DNA of 53,298 bases from Opitutaceae bacterium (GCA_003151495.1 PLXR01000083.1:1-53298); one strand, 5' to 3'. Shown: positions 25,246 through 36,900, counted from the first letter of the stretch. Notes: generated by a model not told the origin, from the letters alone. Numbers and translations: made by a program.

Positions 25246-26535
25246 ATGGCAGACCTCGTAGTCAACGGCGGCAAGCCTCTCTCCGGCACCGTCACCCCGT
25301 CCGGCAACAAGAATTCCGTGCTTCCGATCCTTTGCGCGACGCTGCTCACCGACGAGCCCGTCGAGCTCAGGAACGTCCCTGACATCACGGACTTGGACAA
25401 GCTGGTGGCGTTCTTCGAGTCGCAGGGCTCGGCGATCGCCTGGGACAGGGCCACGGGGGTCATGAGGGTCGACCACAGCTCCTTCAGGAGCACCCTCTCC
25501 AACGCCGAGCTCCCGCAGGACATGCGCTCGACCGTCCTGCTCTATCCGGCGCTGCTCCACCGGATGGGGCGGATCACGATCCGCTCGAACGCCAAGGGAT
25601 GCTCCCTCGGCGTCCGCGAGATCGATCCGCACCTCGACGTACTCGCCGCGCTCGGGGCGAGGATCGAGCCCGGCGATCCCCTCGCGATCTCGGTCGACGG
25701 GGGTTTCCGCGGGGCCCGGCACTGGCTCGACTACATGTCGGTCACCGTCACCGAGAACTTCGCAATGGCGGCCTCGGTCGCGGAGGGGACCTCGGTCTTG
25801 GTGAACGCGGCGAGCGAGCCCCACGTGCAGGACCTGTGCAAGGCGCTTGTCGCCATGGGCGCCCGGATCACCGGCGTGGGCACCAGCATGCTCACGGTCG
25901 AGGGCGTGTCCCGCCTTCACGGGGCGACGGTCGAGATCGGCACCGACTACCACGAGGTGACGACCTTCCTGGCCCTGGGCGCCATCACGGGCGGCGAGGT
26001 GCGCGTCCGCAACTCCGTGCCGCAGCACTTCGACCTGATAACCCGGTCGTTCGGGAAGCTCGGCGTGAGCGTCGTGCACGAGGGCACCACCGCGGTCGTC
26101 CGGCGCGGCCAGTCGCGGGTGATCGAGACGCCCTACACCACCAACCTCCTTCCCAAGATCGAGGCCGCCCCCTGGCCGTACTTCTCGGTCGACCTGCTCC
26201 CCTTGCTCATCGCCCTCTCGACCCGCTGCGAGGGGACGATCCATTTCTGGAACAAGGTCTACGAGAATGGGTTCTCATGGATGCCCGAGCTCGCGAAGTT
26301 CGGCGCCCACGTGCTCGTGAGCGACCCGCACCGCATCGTGGTCTTCGGTAACAGGCCCCTGAGGCCGGCGGTCGTGGACTCGCCCTACGTGATCCGGGCG
26401 GCGGTCGCCCTCACGATGGTCGCCGCCTCGATCCCCGGCCGCAGCGTTGTCCGCAACGCCGAGATCATCAAGCGGGCGCACCCGCGCTTCGTCGAGAACC
26501 TCCGCTCGCTCGGGGCGGAACTGGAATGGAGATGA
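25246..26535 (+). CDS. murA: UDP-N-acetylglucosamine 1-carboxyvinyltransferase (MurA-type)
   Basis: A 429-residue EPSP-synthase-fold enzyme that transfers enolpyruvate from PEP to UDP-GlcNAc, the first committed step of peptidoglycan synthesis. The N-terminus [20 protein letters not shown] followed by NKNSVLPIL matches the family start, including the conserved Lys-Asn pair. The active-site loop is present as [17 protein letters not shown], retaining the Cys that forms the PEP adduct and is the fosfomycin target. The C-terminal half has [21 protein letters not shown] and a final [18 protein letters not shown]. An in-frame upstream ATG (25183) exists, but its product would be read through both leader hairpins, so I prefer 25246. 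Its end overlaps ruvB. Confidence 0.9.
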   Translation: MADLVVNGGKPLSGTVTPSGNKNSVLPILCATLLTDEPVELRNVPDITDLDKLVAFFESQGSAIAWDRATGVMRVDHSSFRSTLSNAELPQDMRSTVLLYPALLHRMGRITIRSNAKGCSLGVREIDPHLDVLAALGARIEPGDPLAISVDGGFRGARHWLDYMSVTVTENFAMAASVAEGTSVLVNAASEPHVQDLCKALVAMGARITGVGTSMLTVEGVSRLHGATVEIGTDYHEVTTFLALGAITGGEVRVRNSVPQHFDLITRSFGKLGVSVVHEGTTAVVRRGQSRVIETPYTTNLLPKIEAAPWPYFSVDLLPLLIALSTRCEGTIHFWNKVYENGFSWMPELAKFGAHVLVSDPHRIVVFGNRPLRPAVVDSPYVIRAAVALTMVAASIPGRSVVRNAEIIKRAHPRFVENLRSLGAELEWR

Positions 26536-27584
26536 CGCCTCCGAAGCCCGCCGGCGACCAGGGCAAGGGCACGGGGTTCGTGACGTCGACCCTTGCGGCA
26601 CCCGTGACGCCCGCCGAGGCGGCGCTGCGCCCCCTCTCCTTCTCGGATTTCGCCGGCCAGGCGAAGACGATCGAGCGCCTGCAGGTGATGGTCGGCGCCG
26701 CAAAGAAGCGGGGCGACCCGCTCAACCACATCCTGCTGTCCGGGCCGCCGGGCCTGGGGAAGACCACCCTCGCATTCATCCTCGGCAACGAGCTCGGGCG
26801 AAGCGTCAGGGTGACTTCCGGGCCCGTCGTGGAGAAGGCGGGCGACCTCGCCGGGCTCCTCACAAACCTCGAGGAGGGCGACATCCTCTTCATCGACGAG
26901 ATCCACCGCATCCCGAAGACGGTCGAGGAGTACCTCTATTCGGCAATGGAGGACTTCCGGATAGACATCATGATCGACCAGGGCCCGAACGCGCGGAGCG
27001 TGCGGCTGTCCCTGCCGCGCTTCACCCTGATCGGGGCCACGACGAGGGCTGGCCTCCTGACTGCCCCGCTGCGGTCCCGGTTCACCCTCCAGACGCGGCT
27101 GGACTACTATGACAAGGCGACGCTTCTGAAGATCGTGCGCAGGACCTGCGGGCTCCTGAAGGTGCGGATCGACGAGGAGGGCGCCACCGAGATCGCAAAG
27201 CGGGCGCGGGGCACACCTCGGGTGGCCAACAACCTCATCAACTTCATTCGCGACTTCGCCCAGCAGAGGGCGACGGGCGCCATAACGAGGGACGTGGCAG
27301 CGGCGGGCCTGGAACTCCTGGAGATTGACGCAGCGGGCCTTGACGAGATGGACAAGCGCATGCTGCGCGCCATGGCCGAGAACTACCGCGGGGGTCCCGT
27401 CGGCATCGGGACCATCGCGGTCGCCGTCGGGGAGGAGCCCGAGACCCTCGAGGAGGTCCATGAGCCGTTCCTGATCCAGGAGGGATACCTCCAGAGGACC
27501 CCCCAGGGCCGGGTCCTCACCGAGAAGGGCTACGCCGCGGTGGGCCTGCGGCCTGCGGGCGACGGACAGGGCTCGCTCCTGTAG
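26526..27584 (+). CDS. ruvB: Holliday junction branch migration ATPase RuvB
   Basis: A 352-residue AAA+ motor that, with RuvA, drives branch migration of Holliday junctions. Walker A is [13 protein letters not shown] (about 75-87) and Walker [11 protein letters not shown]. Sensor/arginine-finger region [17 protein letters not shown] and the C-terminal winged helix ([20 protein letters not shown]) are intact. The N-terminus is longer than usual by about 20 residues (Thr/Gly-rich [18 protein letters not shown]). Two starts are possible, 26526 or 26532; the latter gives the classic ATGA overlap with the murA stop. ruvA and ruvC are not in the window, and pairing with murA is unusual. Confidence 0.96.
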   Translation: MEMTPPKPAGDQGKGTGFVTSTLAAPVTPAEAALRPLSFSDFAGQAKTIERLQVMVGAAKKRGDPLNHILLSGPPGLGKTTLAFILGNELGRSVRVTSGPVVEKAGDLAGLLTNLEEGDILFIDEIHRIPKTVEEYLYSAMEDFRIDIMIDQGPNARSVRLSLPRFTLIGATTRAGLLTAPLRSRFTLQTRLDYYDKATLLKIVRRTCGLLKVRIDEEGATEIAKRARGTPRVANNLINFIRDFAQQRATGAITRDVAAAGLELLEIDAAGLDEMDKRMLRAMAENYRGGPVGIGTIAVAVGEEPETLEEVHEPFLIQEGYLQRTPQGRVLTEKGYAAVGLRPAGDGQGSLL

Positions 27585-27596
27585 GGAGCCACGCCC

Positions 27597-28427
27597 GTGA
27601 CCCCCTTCGCCTTCACCGCCATCGTCCTCGGGATATCCTACGCAGCCGGCCTGCTGGGATCCCTGGTCGGGGTCGGGGGCGGGATCATCGTCGTACCCGC
27701 CCTTACGCTCCTCATGGGCGTCAGCATCAAGAAGGCGATCGCCGCGTCGATCATCTCCGTCATCGCAACCTCGAGCGGGGCCGCGGCGTCCTACGTGAGC
27801 GAGGGGATCGCAAACATGCGCCTCGGCATGGTGCTCGAGGTTGGGACCGTCGCCGGGGCCCTCTGCGGCGCCTACCTCGCCGAGTTCGTGTCGGGCCGGT
27901 GGCTCTTCCTGACCTTTTCCGTCGTGCTCGCCTACACCGCCTGGTCAATGCTTCGACCCAGGGGGCACCGGATAGACCCGGCCCGGGACGCCATGGCCGA
28001 CCGGCTGGGGCTCCACAGTTCCTATTTTGACCGGTCGCTCGGCCGCGAGGTCTCCTACAGGGTCTCGAGGACAGGGCTCGGCCTCGCCGTCAGCTACGTG
28101 GCGGGGGTGTCGAGCGGCCTCCTCGGAATCGGCGGCGGGGTGCTCAAGATCCCCGTCATGAACGTGGCGATGGGCATTCCCATAAAGGCGTGCACGGCGA
28201 CCAGCAATTTCATGATCGGCGTCACGGCGGCGGCAAGCGCCGCGGTCTACCTCATGCGCGGGGAGGTCCTGCCATTCGTGGCGGCTCCAGTGGCGGTCGG
28301 GGTTCTCCTGGGCGCGCGCCTGGGCGCCCGCCTCCTGGGCGGGATGCGCGGCCAAGCGATACGCCTCATCTTCGTCGCAGTGCTCGCGGCCTCCGCGCTG
28401 CAGATGCTGCTGAAGGGACTTGGTTGA
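27597..28427 (+). CDS. TauE/SafE-family (sulfite/sulfonate exporter-type) membrane protein
   Basis: A 276-residue polytopic membrane protein with about eight hydrophobic segments and the internal duplication of the TauE/SafE (former DUF81) family. The signature glycine motif occurs in both halves: GLLGSLVGVGGGIIVVPAL near the start and GVSSGLLGIGGGVLKIPVM at about 168-186. The family exports or imports small organosulfur or carboxylate anions; the substrate is unknown. It starts with GTG at 27597, preceded by GTAGGGAG, one of the few plausible Shine-Dalgarno sequences here. It is 12 bases after ruvB and overlaps the next gene by 4 bases. Confidence 0.9.
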   Translation: MTPFAFTAIVLGISYAAGLLGSLVGVGGGIIVVPALTLLMGVSIKKAIAASIISVIATSSGAAASYVSEGIANMRLGMVLEVGTVAGALCGAYLAEFVSGRWLFLTFSVVLAYTAWSMLRPRGHRIDPARDAMADRLGLHSSYFDRSLGREVSYRVSRTGLGLAVSYVAGVSSGLLGIGGGVLKIPVMNVAMGIPIKACTATSNFMIGVTAAASAAVYLMRGEVLPFVAAPVAVGVLLGARLGARLLGGMRGQAIRLIFVAVLAASALQMLLKGLG

Positions 28428-28822
28428 CGCCCTCCCCCGGCAGGAAGGTCGGCAGGATCGAGGATGCCATCAGCGGCGTCCTGCGGACCGGCGTCTCCAC
28501 GAGCCTCGTGCTGATATCGGCAGGCACCCTCATCACGTTCGTGCGCGGGGGCTACGGCGGCCGGGGCCCCGAGGTGGCGAGGCTCATCGGCCCCGGGGGA
28601 TCCTTCCCAAGGACCGCCTCCTGGTTCTTCGGGGGCCTGCTCCACCTGGACGGTCAGGCCGTGATTGTCGCCGGCCTCCTGCTCCTCGTCGTGACTCCTG
28701 TCACGCGCGTTGCCGTGTCCCTGGTAGCTTTTGCCGCCGAGCGCGACCGCACCTACGTCTCCATCACGGCGCTCGTCCTCCTCCTGCTCCTGCTGTCGTT
28801 CGCGCTGGGAAACGCCGGGTAG
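28424..28822 (+). CDS. DUF1634 membrane protein, partner of TauE/SafE gene
   Basis: A 132-residue protein with three hydrophobic segments (GVSTSLVLISAGTLITFV, LDGQAVIVAGLLLLVVTPVTR and SITALVLLLLLLSFALG), the arrangement of DUF1634. DUF1634 proteins are commonly encoded next to TauE/SafE transporters and are thought to act with them. The likely start is the TTG at 28424, which forms a TTGA overlap with the upstream stop codon; there is no ATG nearby in frame. Function is otherwise unknown. Confidence 0.8.
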   Translation: MTPSPGRKVGRIEDAISGVLRTGVSTSLVLISAGTLITFVRGGYGGRGPEVARLIGPGGSFPRTASWFFGGLLHLDGQAVIVAGLLLLVVTPVTRVAVSLVAFAAERDRTYVSITALVLLLLLLSFALGNAG

Positions 28823-28839
28823 GCGCTCAGGTGGGCCCG

Positions 28840-29118
28840 TCAGCGCGCCGTCACGCCGCGCGGATTGGGGAGAGCGACCGGGCCGGCCTCCCCCGTGGGG
28901 GCAATGACCCCAAGCCGCGCAATGGCCGGGATGACATGGGCTCGGGCGATATATCCCAGGCACAGGAGAATCTGGACGGCCCCCACCAACTCCAGCCACA
29001 GGGCCCTTCCGCTTGAGGAGTCGGCACCCGTGTGCTGAAACCACGACGGGAAGGCCATCGGGAGAATCTCCATGGTCGCCCCGAAGGCTGCGAATAGGAG
29101 GGCGTTCATGACATTCAT
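28840..29118 (-). CDS. Small membrane protein, unknown function
   Basis: A 92-residue protein with two predicted membrane segments, MNALLFAAFGATMEILPMAF (about 4-23) and ALWLELVGAVQILLCLGYIA (about 39-58), and a soluble proline-rich tail. I do not recognise a family. It looks real because hydrophobicity is well organised in this frame and it fills the space between two convergent units. Start ATG at 29118; a second ATG lies three codons in. The spacer upstream (29119-29342) has a weak hairpin at 29151-29172 and no gene. Confidence 0.6.
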   Translation of the reverse strand: MNVMNALLFAAFGATMEILPMAFPSWFQHTGADSSSGRALWLELVGAVQILLCLGYIARAHVIPAIARLGVIAPTGEAGPVALPNPRGVTAR

Positions 29119-29342
29119 CTTCTTCGAAATAGTGTCGTGGGGCGGGCGGTGGTTCCTCGGTCGCCGAGAACCCTAGCCTGAGCCGTGCCAGCCGGAGCCT
29201 CTCTTTCCTAGTAACTGCAATCCATTGGGTTACACTAAGTTGATTCCCGCTGGCTCACCCCAGATCGCGCAAATTGCAAAGGCGCCGCCGTCGATTTCAT
29301 GCAGGCTGCGCGATCGGGACCCCGCCCCGGGGCCCGCTCCAG

Positions 29343-30065
29343 CTAGAGGTCGCCAAGCTGCGGGCGCAGCACCATCTCCTCGACCACCGTCCGGCGGCTC
29401 ATCCGATAGAGCGCGACAAAGGCCCCGGCCACGTCCCTGGCGGGCATCATGCGGCCCTCGGGAACTCCGCTCCCCTTCCATGACGGCGAGACCGTCGCCC
29501 CGGGGTGCACGCAGCATACGCGGATTCCCACTCCCTTGAACTCGGCCCGCAGGGACTTCGTCAGGCCCGCGACGCCGAACTTCGCGGCCGTGTAGGCAGG
29601 CGCCCCGGCGAGCGCCGATATTCCCGCGATCGAACCCATGTTGAAGATGTCTCCGCACCGGCGCTGGACCATCCCCGGGGCGAATGCGCGCGTCACAAGG
29701 AAGAGCCCCCTCAGGTTGGCGGAGATCATCCTGTCGAACTCGGCCACCGACGTCTCGAGAAACGGGCCGCCGACGTACCTGCCAGCGTTGTTGACGAGGA
29801 CGTCGACCCTCCTGAATCGGTGGAGCACCTCGCGCGCCATCCGGCCCACCTCCGCCTCATCCGAAACATCGCACGCAAAGGCCTCCGCCTCCGCCCCCAG
29901 CCTCGTGCACGAGCGGGCGACCGCCGCGAGGTTCTTCCGGTTCCGGGCGACGAGCGCCAGCCGGACGCCCCGGATCTCCCCGGCAAACGCCGCCGCGATG
30001 GCCGCGCCGATGCCCTGCGAGGCGCCTGTGATGACCACGACGGGGGGCTTTGTCCGTGAGGGCAT
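29343..30065 (-). CDS. Short-chain dehydrogenase/reductase, candidate sepiapterin reductase
   Basis: A 240-residue classical SDR with all catalytic features: TGASQGIG cofactor motif (13-20), NNAG (92-95), Ser145, Tyr158 and Lys162 (AYTAAKFG). Residues after beta-2 (ARNRKN) favour NADPH. The C-terminus SRRTVVEEMVLRPQLGDL closely resembles, from memory, the end of the Chlorobium sepiapterin reductase (SRTVVEEIILRP). It is the third gene of a tight operon, 16 bases after folE2, which follows a PTPS-II-type gene. This supports reduction of 6-pyruvoyl-tetrahydropterin to a tetrahydrobiopterin-like product. SDRs are hard to assign by sequence alone; a 3-oxoacyl reductase role cannot be excluded. 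Confidence 0.8.
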   Translation of the reverse strand: MPSRTKPPVVVITGASQGIGAAIAAAFAGEIRGVRLALVARNRKNLAAVARSCTRLGAEAEAFACDVSDEAEVGRMAREVLHRFRRVDVLVNNAGRYVGGPFLETSVAEFDRMISANLRGLFLVTRAFAPGMVQRRCGDIFNMGSIAGISALAGAPAYTAAKFGVAGLTKSLRAEFKGVGIRVCCVHPGATVSPSWKGSGVPEGRMMPARDVAGAFVALYRMSRRTVVEEMVLRPQLGDL

Positions 30066-30081
30066 GGTTCGCAGGGGGACC

Positions 30082-31044
<963 letters not shown>

Positions 31045-31055
31045 GGGTTTCTTTT

Positions 31056-31505
31056 TCAAGGGTTTCCGGGGCCGCGGTATTCGGCGAAGTTCCTGGGCGT
31101 CTCGAAGAGGCGCACGCAGTGAAGCTCGCCGGACTTTATCCTCGGGGCGATGCGTCCCCAGAAGGCGACGGCGAGGTTCTCCGCCGTGGGGATGACCCCC
31201 CGCAGGAAGTCGACGTCCTTGTTCAGGTTCCTGTGGTCGCAGGGCCCAACGACGGCCCGCTCCAGGATCCCCTTCAAGGCCCCGAGGTCGACGACGTAGC
31301 CGGTGTCCGGGTCCGGCCGTCCCCTCACGGTCACCTCGAGCACGTAGTTGTGCCCGTGCCCGTTGGCGTTGGCGCAGGGGCCGTAGGTGCGCTCGTTCCA
31401 CGCCCGGCCGCGGGCCGGGTTGAAAAGGCGGTGGCCCGCGTTGAAGTGCACCTGACGCGTGACGTACACGATGCCCGAACTGGGGGTTTCCTTTGGCGCC
31501 GGCAT
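31056..31505 (-). CDS. 6-pyruvoyl-tetrahydropterin synthase, PTPS-II-type
   Basis: A 149-residue T-fold enzyme. Zinc ligands are His25 (FNAGHRL), His50 and His52 (NGHGHNY). Cys44, Asp90-His91 and Glu135 correspond, each shifted by two, to the catalytic Cys42, Asp88-His89 and Glu133 of rat PTPS. The spacing Cys-x5-His-Gly-His is that of the tetrahydrobiopterin-type enzyme (PTPS-II), whereas QueD has Cys-x3-HisGlyHis. The stretch [14 protein letters not shown] and [10 protein letters not shown] are strikingly like the animal enzyme. It would convert dihydroneopterin triphosphate, the FolE2 product, to 6-pyruvoyl-tetrahydropterin. Automatic annotation would probably call it QueD. It is the first gene of the PTPS-folE2-SDR operon, with a candidate promoter immediately upstream. 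Confidence 0.88.
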   Translation of the reverse strand: MPAPKETPSSGIVYVTRQVHFNAGHRLFNPARGRAWNERTYGPCANANGHGHNYVLEVTVRGRPDPDTGYVVDLGALKGILERAVVGPCDHRNLNKDVDFLRGVIPTAENLAVAFWGRIAPRIKSGELHCVRLFETPRNFAEYRGPGNP

Positions 31506-31514
31506 GAGGGGAAA

Positions 31515-31542
31515 GGTTTACCACAATTGGCTTCCGGGTCAA
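31515..31542 (-). promoter_or_regulatory. Candidate promoter of the pterin operon
   Basis: On the minus strand, TTGACC (31542-31537) and TAAACC (31520-31515) are separated by 16 bases. The -10-like box ends 9 bases before the PTPS start codon, so the transcript would have almost no leader. The -35 is good (5 of 6) and the -10 is weak (3 of 6). Confidence 0.4.
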
Positions 31543-31602
31543 CCAGCGGGAGGAATTTCCATTGCGCTGCCCGCAAGCGACCGGTGAAGCTGTGGGGATT
31601 CG

Positions 31603-32397
31603 ATGAGATTTTGCATTTTGGGAAGCGGCAGCTCGGGCAATAGCGCCCTGATCGTGACGGAAGGGTGCAGGATTCTCCTGGACGCCGGGTTCTCCGCCCG
31701 GAAGCTTGCCGGGCTCCTCCTGCCCCTCGGGGAGGCCATCGACCGGATCGATGCCGTCTTCGTGACCCATGAGCACGGCGACCACTCCTCGGGGATAGAG
31801 AGCCTGAAGCGGTTCCCGCACCTCAAGTTCTTCGCCAACGCGGCCACCGCGAGGGCCATACAGAAGACCCTGAGCTGGAGCCCGGAATGGAGGATCTTCG
31901 CGACCGGGGCATCGTTCCAGTTCAAGGACCTCGACATCGAGAGCTTCCCCATCCCCCATGACGCCCAGGACCCCGTGGGCTTCCGCTTCACCAGCGGGCT
32001 CGACTGCGACCTCTTCTTTCCCCGGCGCACGCTCGCATGGGTCACCGACCTCGGCCACGCCCCCCAGAACGTCCGCGATCGGATCCGGGAGTCGGACGTG
32101 GTGGTGGTGGAGGCCAACCACTGCCACCTGATGCTCGAGGCTGACCCCAAGCGCTCATGGAACCTGAAGCGCCGCATAGGCGGGCGCCACGGCCACCTCT
32201 CCAACGAGCGCATGAGCGAGCTGCTCTCGAGCGTTGCAAGCCCCCGCTGGAGGCGCGTCTACCTCGCCCACATGTCGAGGGACTGCAACTCGCGCGACGC
32301 CGTCGAGAAGTCGCTCCTCACCCTGCGCTCGACGGTCCGATGCGAGTTCTCGATCGTGGAGCACGGCGCCGGGACGCCCTTCTACGAGCTCGCCTAG
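31603..32397 (+). CDS. MBL-fold metallo-hydrolase, WalJ/YycJ type
   Basis: A 264-residue metallo-beta-lactamase-fold protein. The opening [18 protein letters not shown] with the SGSSGNS loop is characteristic of the YycJ/WalJ group, whose members are proposed 5'-3' nucleases linked to cell-wall and replication control in Firmicutes. The metal site is complete: THEHGDH (about 55-61), Asp in VTDLGHAP (about 148), His of EANHC, and a late His in YLAHMSRDC (about 224). It is divergent from the pterin operon with a 97-base spacer and lies 20 bases before pyruvate kinase, probably in one operon. The substrate in this organism is unknown. Confidence 0.87.
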   Translation: MRFCILGSGSSGNSALIVTEGCRILLDAGFSARKLAGLLLPLGEAIDRIDAVFVTHEHGDHSSGIESLKRFPHLKFFANAATARAIQKTLSWSPEWRIFATGASFQFKDLDIESFPIPHDAQDPVGFRFTSGLDCDLFFPRRTLAWVTDLGHAPQNVRDRIRESDVVVVEANHCHLMLEADPKRSWNLKRRIGGRHGHLSNERMSELLSSVASPRWRRVYLAHMSRDCNSRDAVEKSLLTLRSTVRCEFSIVEHGAGTPFYELA

Positions 32398-32417
32398 GCC
32401 CCTCAACCCGACCCTCC

Positions 32418-33839
32418 ATGCCCTTCCGCCGCACCAAGATCATCTTCACGCTGGGCCCCGCGACCGAGAGCGACGAGATGCTCGGCAAGCTGATATCGGC
32501 CGGCGCCGACGTCATCCGCCTCAACATGGCCCACGCCTCGCTCGACTGGACGCGGTCCACGATCCGGAGGATCCGGCAGGTGAGCGCCAAGGTCGGGCAC
32601 GACGTCGCGATCATGATGGACATCAAGGGGCCCGAGATCCGAACGGGCGACCTGGCGGCGCCGATCGAGCTCAAGCCCGGGGAGATCTTCGACTTCACCG
32701 TCAGGCCGGGGGCCGCCCGGGAGAACTCCGAGGAGATCCGCTCGGTGGACGTCAACTACAAGGACCTCCTGAACGACATCAAGGTGGGCGACACGGTCCT
32801 GGTCGACAGCGGCCTCATAAGGTTGAAGGTGCTTTCCAAGAAGGACGCCCACATTCGGTGCCGCGTCCTCGTGCCCGGCGAGCTCAAGTCGCGCAGGCAC
32901 CTGAACCTGCCGGGGGTGAAGGTGAACCTGCCGGCGTTCACCGAGAAGGACCGCATCGACGCGGCCCTCGGGATCGAGGAGGGGATCGACTTCCTGGCCA
33001 TGTCATTTGTGCGCGAGGCCGCCGACATCAAGCTCCTGAGGGACTTCCTGGCCGAGCGGAACTCCAAGGCGCGCATCATCGCGAAGATAGAGGACCAGTC
33101 GGCGATCGAGAACCTCGACGAGATCGTGCGGGCCTGCGACGCCCTGATGGTGGCCCGGGGCGACCTCGGGATCGAGTGTCCCTTCGAGGACCTCCCCGTG
33201 ATCCAGAGGCGCGCGGTGAACATGTGCATCGCCGAGGGAAAGCCGGTCATCATCGCCACGCACATGCTCGAGTCGATGATCTCGCAGCCCGTGCCGACCC
33301 GCGCCGAGATCACCGACGTGGCCAACGCGGTGTTCGAGCTGTCGGACTGCGTGATGCTCTCCGGGGAGACCACCGTGGGGCGCTACCCGCTCGAGTGCGT
33401 CATGATGCTCGACAAGATCGCCCGGCGCATCGAGCAGGAGGAGACCCCGGAGGGTCGGAACATCTCGGTCTTCACCTCCGAGAAGATGAAGGTCCTGAAC
33501 TCCGCCGTGGTCCTGGCCGACGGGCTCCCCAACTCCAAGATCGTCACGTTCACACGCCACGGGTTCGTCGCCGCGGGGCTGGCCGCCCTTCGGCCCGTCC
33601 ATTCGCGCATCCTCGCCTTCACGCCCTATCCGGAGACGTTCCGCCAGCTCAGGATCCTGAGGGCGGTCGAGCCCTACCTGATGGAGTTCGCGGCCGACCC
33701 GGACGCGACGATCGAGAAGGCCCTCGAGTACCTTCGGCGCCTGGAGCTCGTCAAGGTCGGCGAGAAGCTCGTCGTCGCAACCGACATCCTGGTCGGCGAC
33801 CGGTTCGTCGACAGCGTCCAGCTGCGGACCGTGCACTGA
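32418..33839 (+). CDS. pyk: Pyruvate kinase
   Basis: A 473-residue glycolytic enzyme converting phosphoenolpyruvate and ADP to pyruvate and ATP. The barrel domain begins MPFRRTKIIFTLGPATESDE. KGPEIRTGDL, KIEDQSAIENLDEIV (catalytic Lys/Glu region), MVARGDLGIE, and TRAEITDVANAVFELSDCVMLSGETTVG are all in place, with a lidding B domain at about 80-180 and the C-terminal allosteric domain at about 350-473. The usual NFSHG motif reads NMAHAS, so the serine that normally contributes to the potassium site is Ala; the Glu of GPEIRT is kept. The ATG at 32418 matches the family start, although the frame is open upstream into walJ. Confidence 0.95.
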   Translation: MPFRRTKIIFTLGPATESDEMLGKLISAGADVIRLNMAHASLDWTRSTIRRIRQVSAKVGHDVAIMMDIKGPEIRTGDLAAPIELKPGEIFDFTVRPGAARENSEEIRSVDVNYKDLLNDIKVGDTVLVDSGLIRLKVLSKKDAHIRCRVLVPGELKSRRHLNLPGVKVNLPAFTEKDRIDAALGIEEGIDFLAMSFVREAADIKLLRDFLAERNSKARIIAKIEDQSAIENLDEIVRACDALMVARGDLGIECPFEDLPVIQRRAVNMCIAEGKPVIIATHMLESMISQPVPTRAEITDVANAVFELSDCVMLSGETTVGRYPLECVMMLDKIARRIEQEETPEGRNISVFTSEKMKVLNSAVVLADGLPNSKIVTFTRHGFVAAGLAALRPVHSRILAFTPYPETFRQLRILRAVEPYLMEFAADPDATIEKALEYLRRLELVKVGEKLVVATDILVGDRFVDSVQLRTVH

Positions 33840-33951
33840 GCGGGGGGGGCGGCGCCCGCCGCGGGGACCGGAACTGCTGCGAATTGGGCAATATTTCGTA
33901 AATCCGCGCGAAACATCGTCACTTCGCGGGCATTTGGGCGTCAAAGGTCCA

Positions 33952-36900
33952 ATGAACGCACTCGCGACGCGCCTGCCGGTGCCTCCAGGCCGGATCAGGT
34001 GGGCCTTCGCCCTGGCTCTCGGCGCCGGGGCGGCATTCGCCGACGCGCCCAGGCTGGCCAACCTGTCGACGCGCGGCCAGGTCGGCACCGGTGCGAACAT
34101 CATGATCGCCGGGCTGGTCATCGGGCAGGGCACCCCGGAGACGGTCCTCGTGAGGGCCGTGGGGCCCGGGCTCATTCCCTACGGGGTCGGCGGAACGCTC
34201 CCGGCGCCGGTGCTCTCCCTGTATGACTCCGGCGGCAACCTCCTGCTGGCAAACCAGTCCTGGGGCACGGGCAACACGACGGCCGCCATCATGGAATCGG
34301 TCGGAGCCTTCGCGCTGCCTGCAGGCAGCGCCGACTCGGCTCTTGTGGCGACTCTCCCGGCGGGAGCGTACACGGCGCAGGTCTCGGGTGCCGGCGGCGC
34401 GACGGGCGTGGCGCTGCTCGAGGTTTACGAGGTCGGGGCGCTGCCCACCACGGCGCGCCTGGTGAACCTCGCGACGCGGGGGGAGGTCGGCACCGGCGCC
34501 AACATCATGATCCCGGGCATCCTCATCGGCCCCGGCGCGGGCACCCGGACGCTCCTCATCCGCGCCGCGGGACCCGCCCTCACGGCGCTCGGCGTGCCCG
34601 GCGTCCTGCCGGATCCCGCCTTCTCGGTCACCGACGCTTCCGGGGCCACGCTGGCTTCGAACGACAACTGGGGCACGCCCGTGGGCAACTCGCCCGACGC
34701 AGCCGCCCTGGGCGGGGCCTTCACGGCCGCCGGGGCATTCGCGTTCCCGGCGGGCAGCCTCGATTCGGCGACCATTGTCAGCGTCGGCCCGGGCGCCTAC
34801 ACGGTGCCGGTCGTAGGAGCCGGCGGCTCAACCGGGGTCGGCCTCGTCGAGGTGTACGACATCACGCCGACGGCCCCCCAGGGGACCGACAGCGTCACGA
34901 TAGCCGCCACCCAGGCCGCAGCCGACACGAGCGGGAGCAACCCCGGGGTTTTCACGGTCACCCGTTCGGGCGACTTGAGCGGCCCGCTCGCGGTCTCATA
35001 TGCGGTGGGCGGCACGGCCGCCAATGGAGTCGACTATGGGAGTCTTCCCGGCTCGGTCACGATCCCGGCGTACGTTCAGGCGGCGACGATAACGGTTTTC
35101 CCGAGCCCGAATTTGGCCCCCGCGTCGACGAGCACGGTCACGCTCACACTGGACCCGGGCAGCGGCTACACCGTCGGGGCGGGCGTATCCGCGACGGTGA
35201 CCGTGCAGAAGATCGCCCCCACCCTCTATATTTCCAACATCCGCCCTGTTCCTAGCGCCGCCGGCTCAACCGGGTCGGGTATCGCGACGGTCCTCCTGAG
35301 TGCGGACGGCTCGCTCGCCAGCGTGAGCCTGTCGTTTGGCAACCTCACCTCAGGGGAGGTCGTCGCCCACCTGGCGATAGGCGGCGACACCAACAACGGG
35401 ACCTACGTCCTCACTCTGCCGGACGGTCAGGTGACAAGCCTGCCCTGGACCCCTGCGCCGACGGGAACCTACTCGTCACTCCAGGTCGCGGAGGCCGTCC
35501 TCTCAGGAAACCTCTACGTCGAGATCGACAGCGCGAACTACCCGGGCGGCGAGCTTGGCGGGCAATTCATCGGGGCAGCCGGATCCCAGACATTCACAGC
35601 CCCCGCGCCGGCCCCGCCGATCGACCTTAGTGTCGTTTCCGACGCGGACGCGCCACGCCTGCTCACCCAGGCCACCTTCGGCCCGACGACGACGGACATC
35701 GCCGCCCTCAAGGCGCAGGGCTACACGGGATGGATCGCGGCCCAGTTGGCGCTTCCCGCGACGTCCCACAGGGCCGCGACCGACGCGGACGCCGCTGCGT
35801 TCCCCAACACGGGCCAGTACCCCGTCACTGCCAACAACCGCCAGGCCGCCTGGTGGAAGGTGTCGCTTGGGGCCCCCGACCAGCTGCGGCAAAGGGTGGC
35901 GTTCGCATTGAGCGAGCTTTTCGTGGTCTCCGACGTCGCCTCGCAGCTGCAGAACCAGCCCGACGGCCTCGCAAGCTACTATGACCTGCTCGCGAAGGAC
36001 GCCTTTGGAAACTTCCGGCAGCTCCTGCAGGACGTGACCCTGAGCCCGGTGATGGGCAACTACCTGACCTCCATCCACAACGCCAAGGCGAACCCGGCGA
36101 AGGGAACCAGCGCCGACGAGAACTACGCGCGCGAGGTCCAGCAGCTCTTCACGATCGGGCTGAACGAGCTCCAGCCGGACGGCACCCTGAAGCTGGACCC
36201 CAGCGGCCTGCCCATCCCCACGTACGACCAGGCCGAGATCGTGCAGACCTCAAACGTGTTCACCGGCTGGGGCTACCACTCCAGCGCAGCCAATCCGAGC
36301 TATTATGGAGCCGCCGCGGACTTCGACAACCCGATGATGATGTATCCATCCTACCATGACGAGACCCGGAAGACGATCGTGGACGGGATCGTGGTTCCGG
36401 CCAACCAGGACGGGGCGACGGACCTCAAGGCGGAGCTCGACGCCCTCTTCAACCACGCCAACACGGGCCCCTTCATCTGCGCCCAGCTGATCCAGCATCT
36501 CGTGACAAGCAACCCCAGCCCCGCCTACGTCTACCGCGTGGCCCAGGTATTTGCCAACGACGGGACCGGGACCAGGGGCAATCTCGCTGCAGTGATCAGG
36601 GCCATCCTGCTCGACTATGAGGCACGATCGCCGGCGGTGGCCGCGAACTCCGGCTTCGGGAAGCTAAAGGAGCCGCTCCTGCGGATGACCTCCATCTACC
36701 GCGCATTCGCCGCATCCTCAAAGGAGGGCCGGTTCACGATCTTCAACCCCCAGACGAGCCTTGACCAGGCCGCGCTTCGCGCACCGACCGTGTTCAACTT
36801 CTTCGACCCGGGATATGTCCAGCAGGGCCTCCTGGCAAGCGCCGGGCTGCTGGCCCCGGAGTTCGAGATAACGACTGCGAGCACGGCGATCAGCGTGCCC

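Noticed and set aside
24571-26244. 557-codon minus-strand frame
   Set aside because: Runs antisense across the end of the Arg/Gly-rich gene and into murA; low-complexity translation.
29119-29342. Small RNA or tRNA in the spacer
   Set aside because: Only a short imperfect hairpin (29151-29172) is visible; no cloverleaf or T-loop signature.
31056-31505. Calling the PTPS gene queD
   Set aside because: The Cys-x5-HisGlyHis spacing and neighbouring SDR point away from queuosine synthesis; no queC, queE or queF is nearby.
33840-33951. Terminator in the pyk downstream spacer
   Set aside because: There is a G-run with a short GGCGG-CGC-CCGCC stem but no U-tract. A bulged CCGCGcGAA/TTCGCGG inverted repeat nearby is too weak to call.
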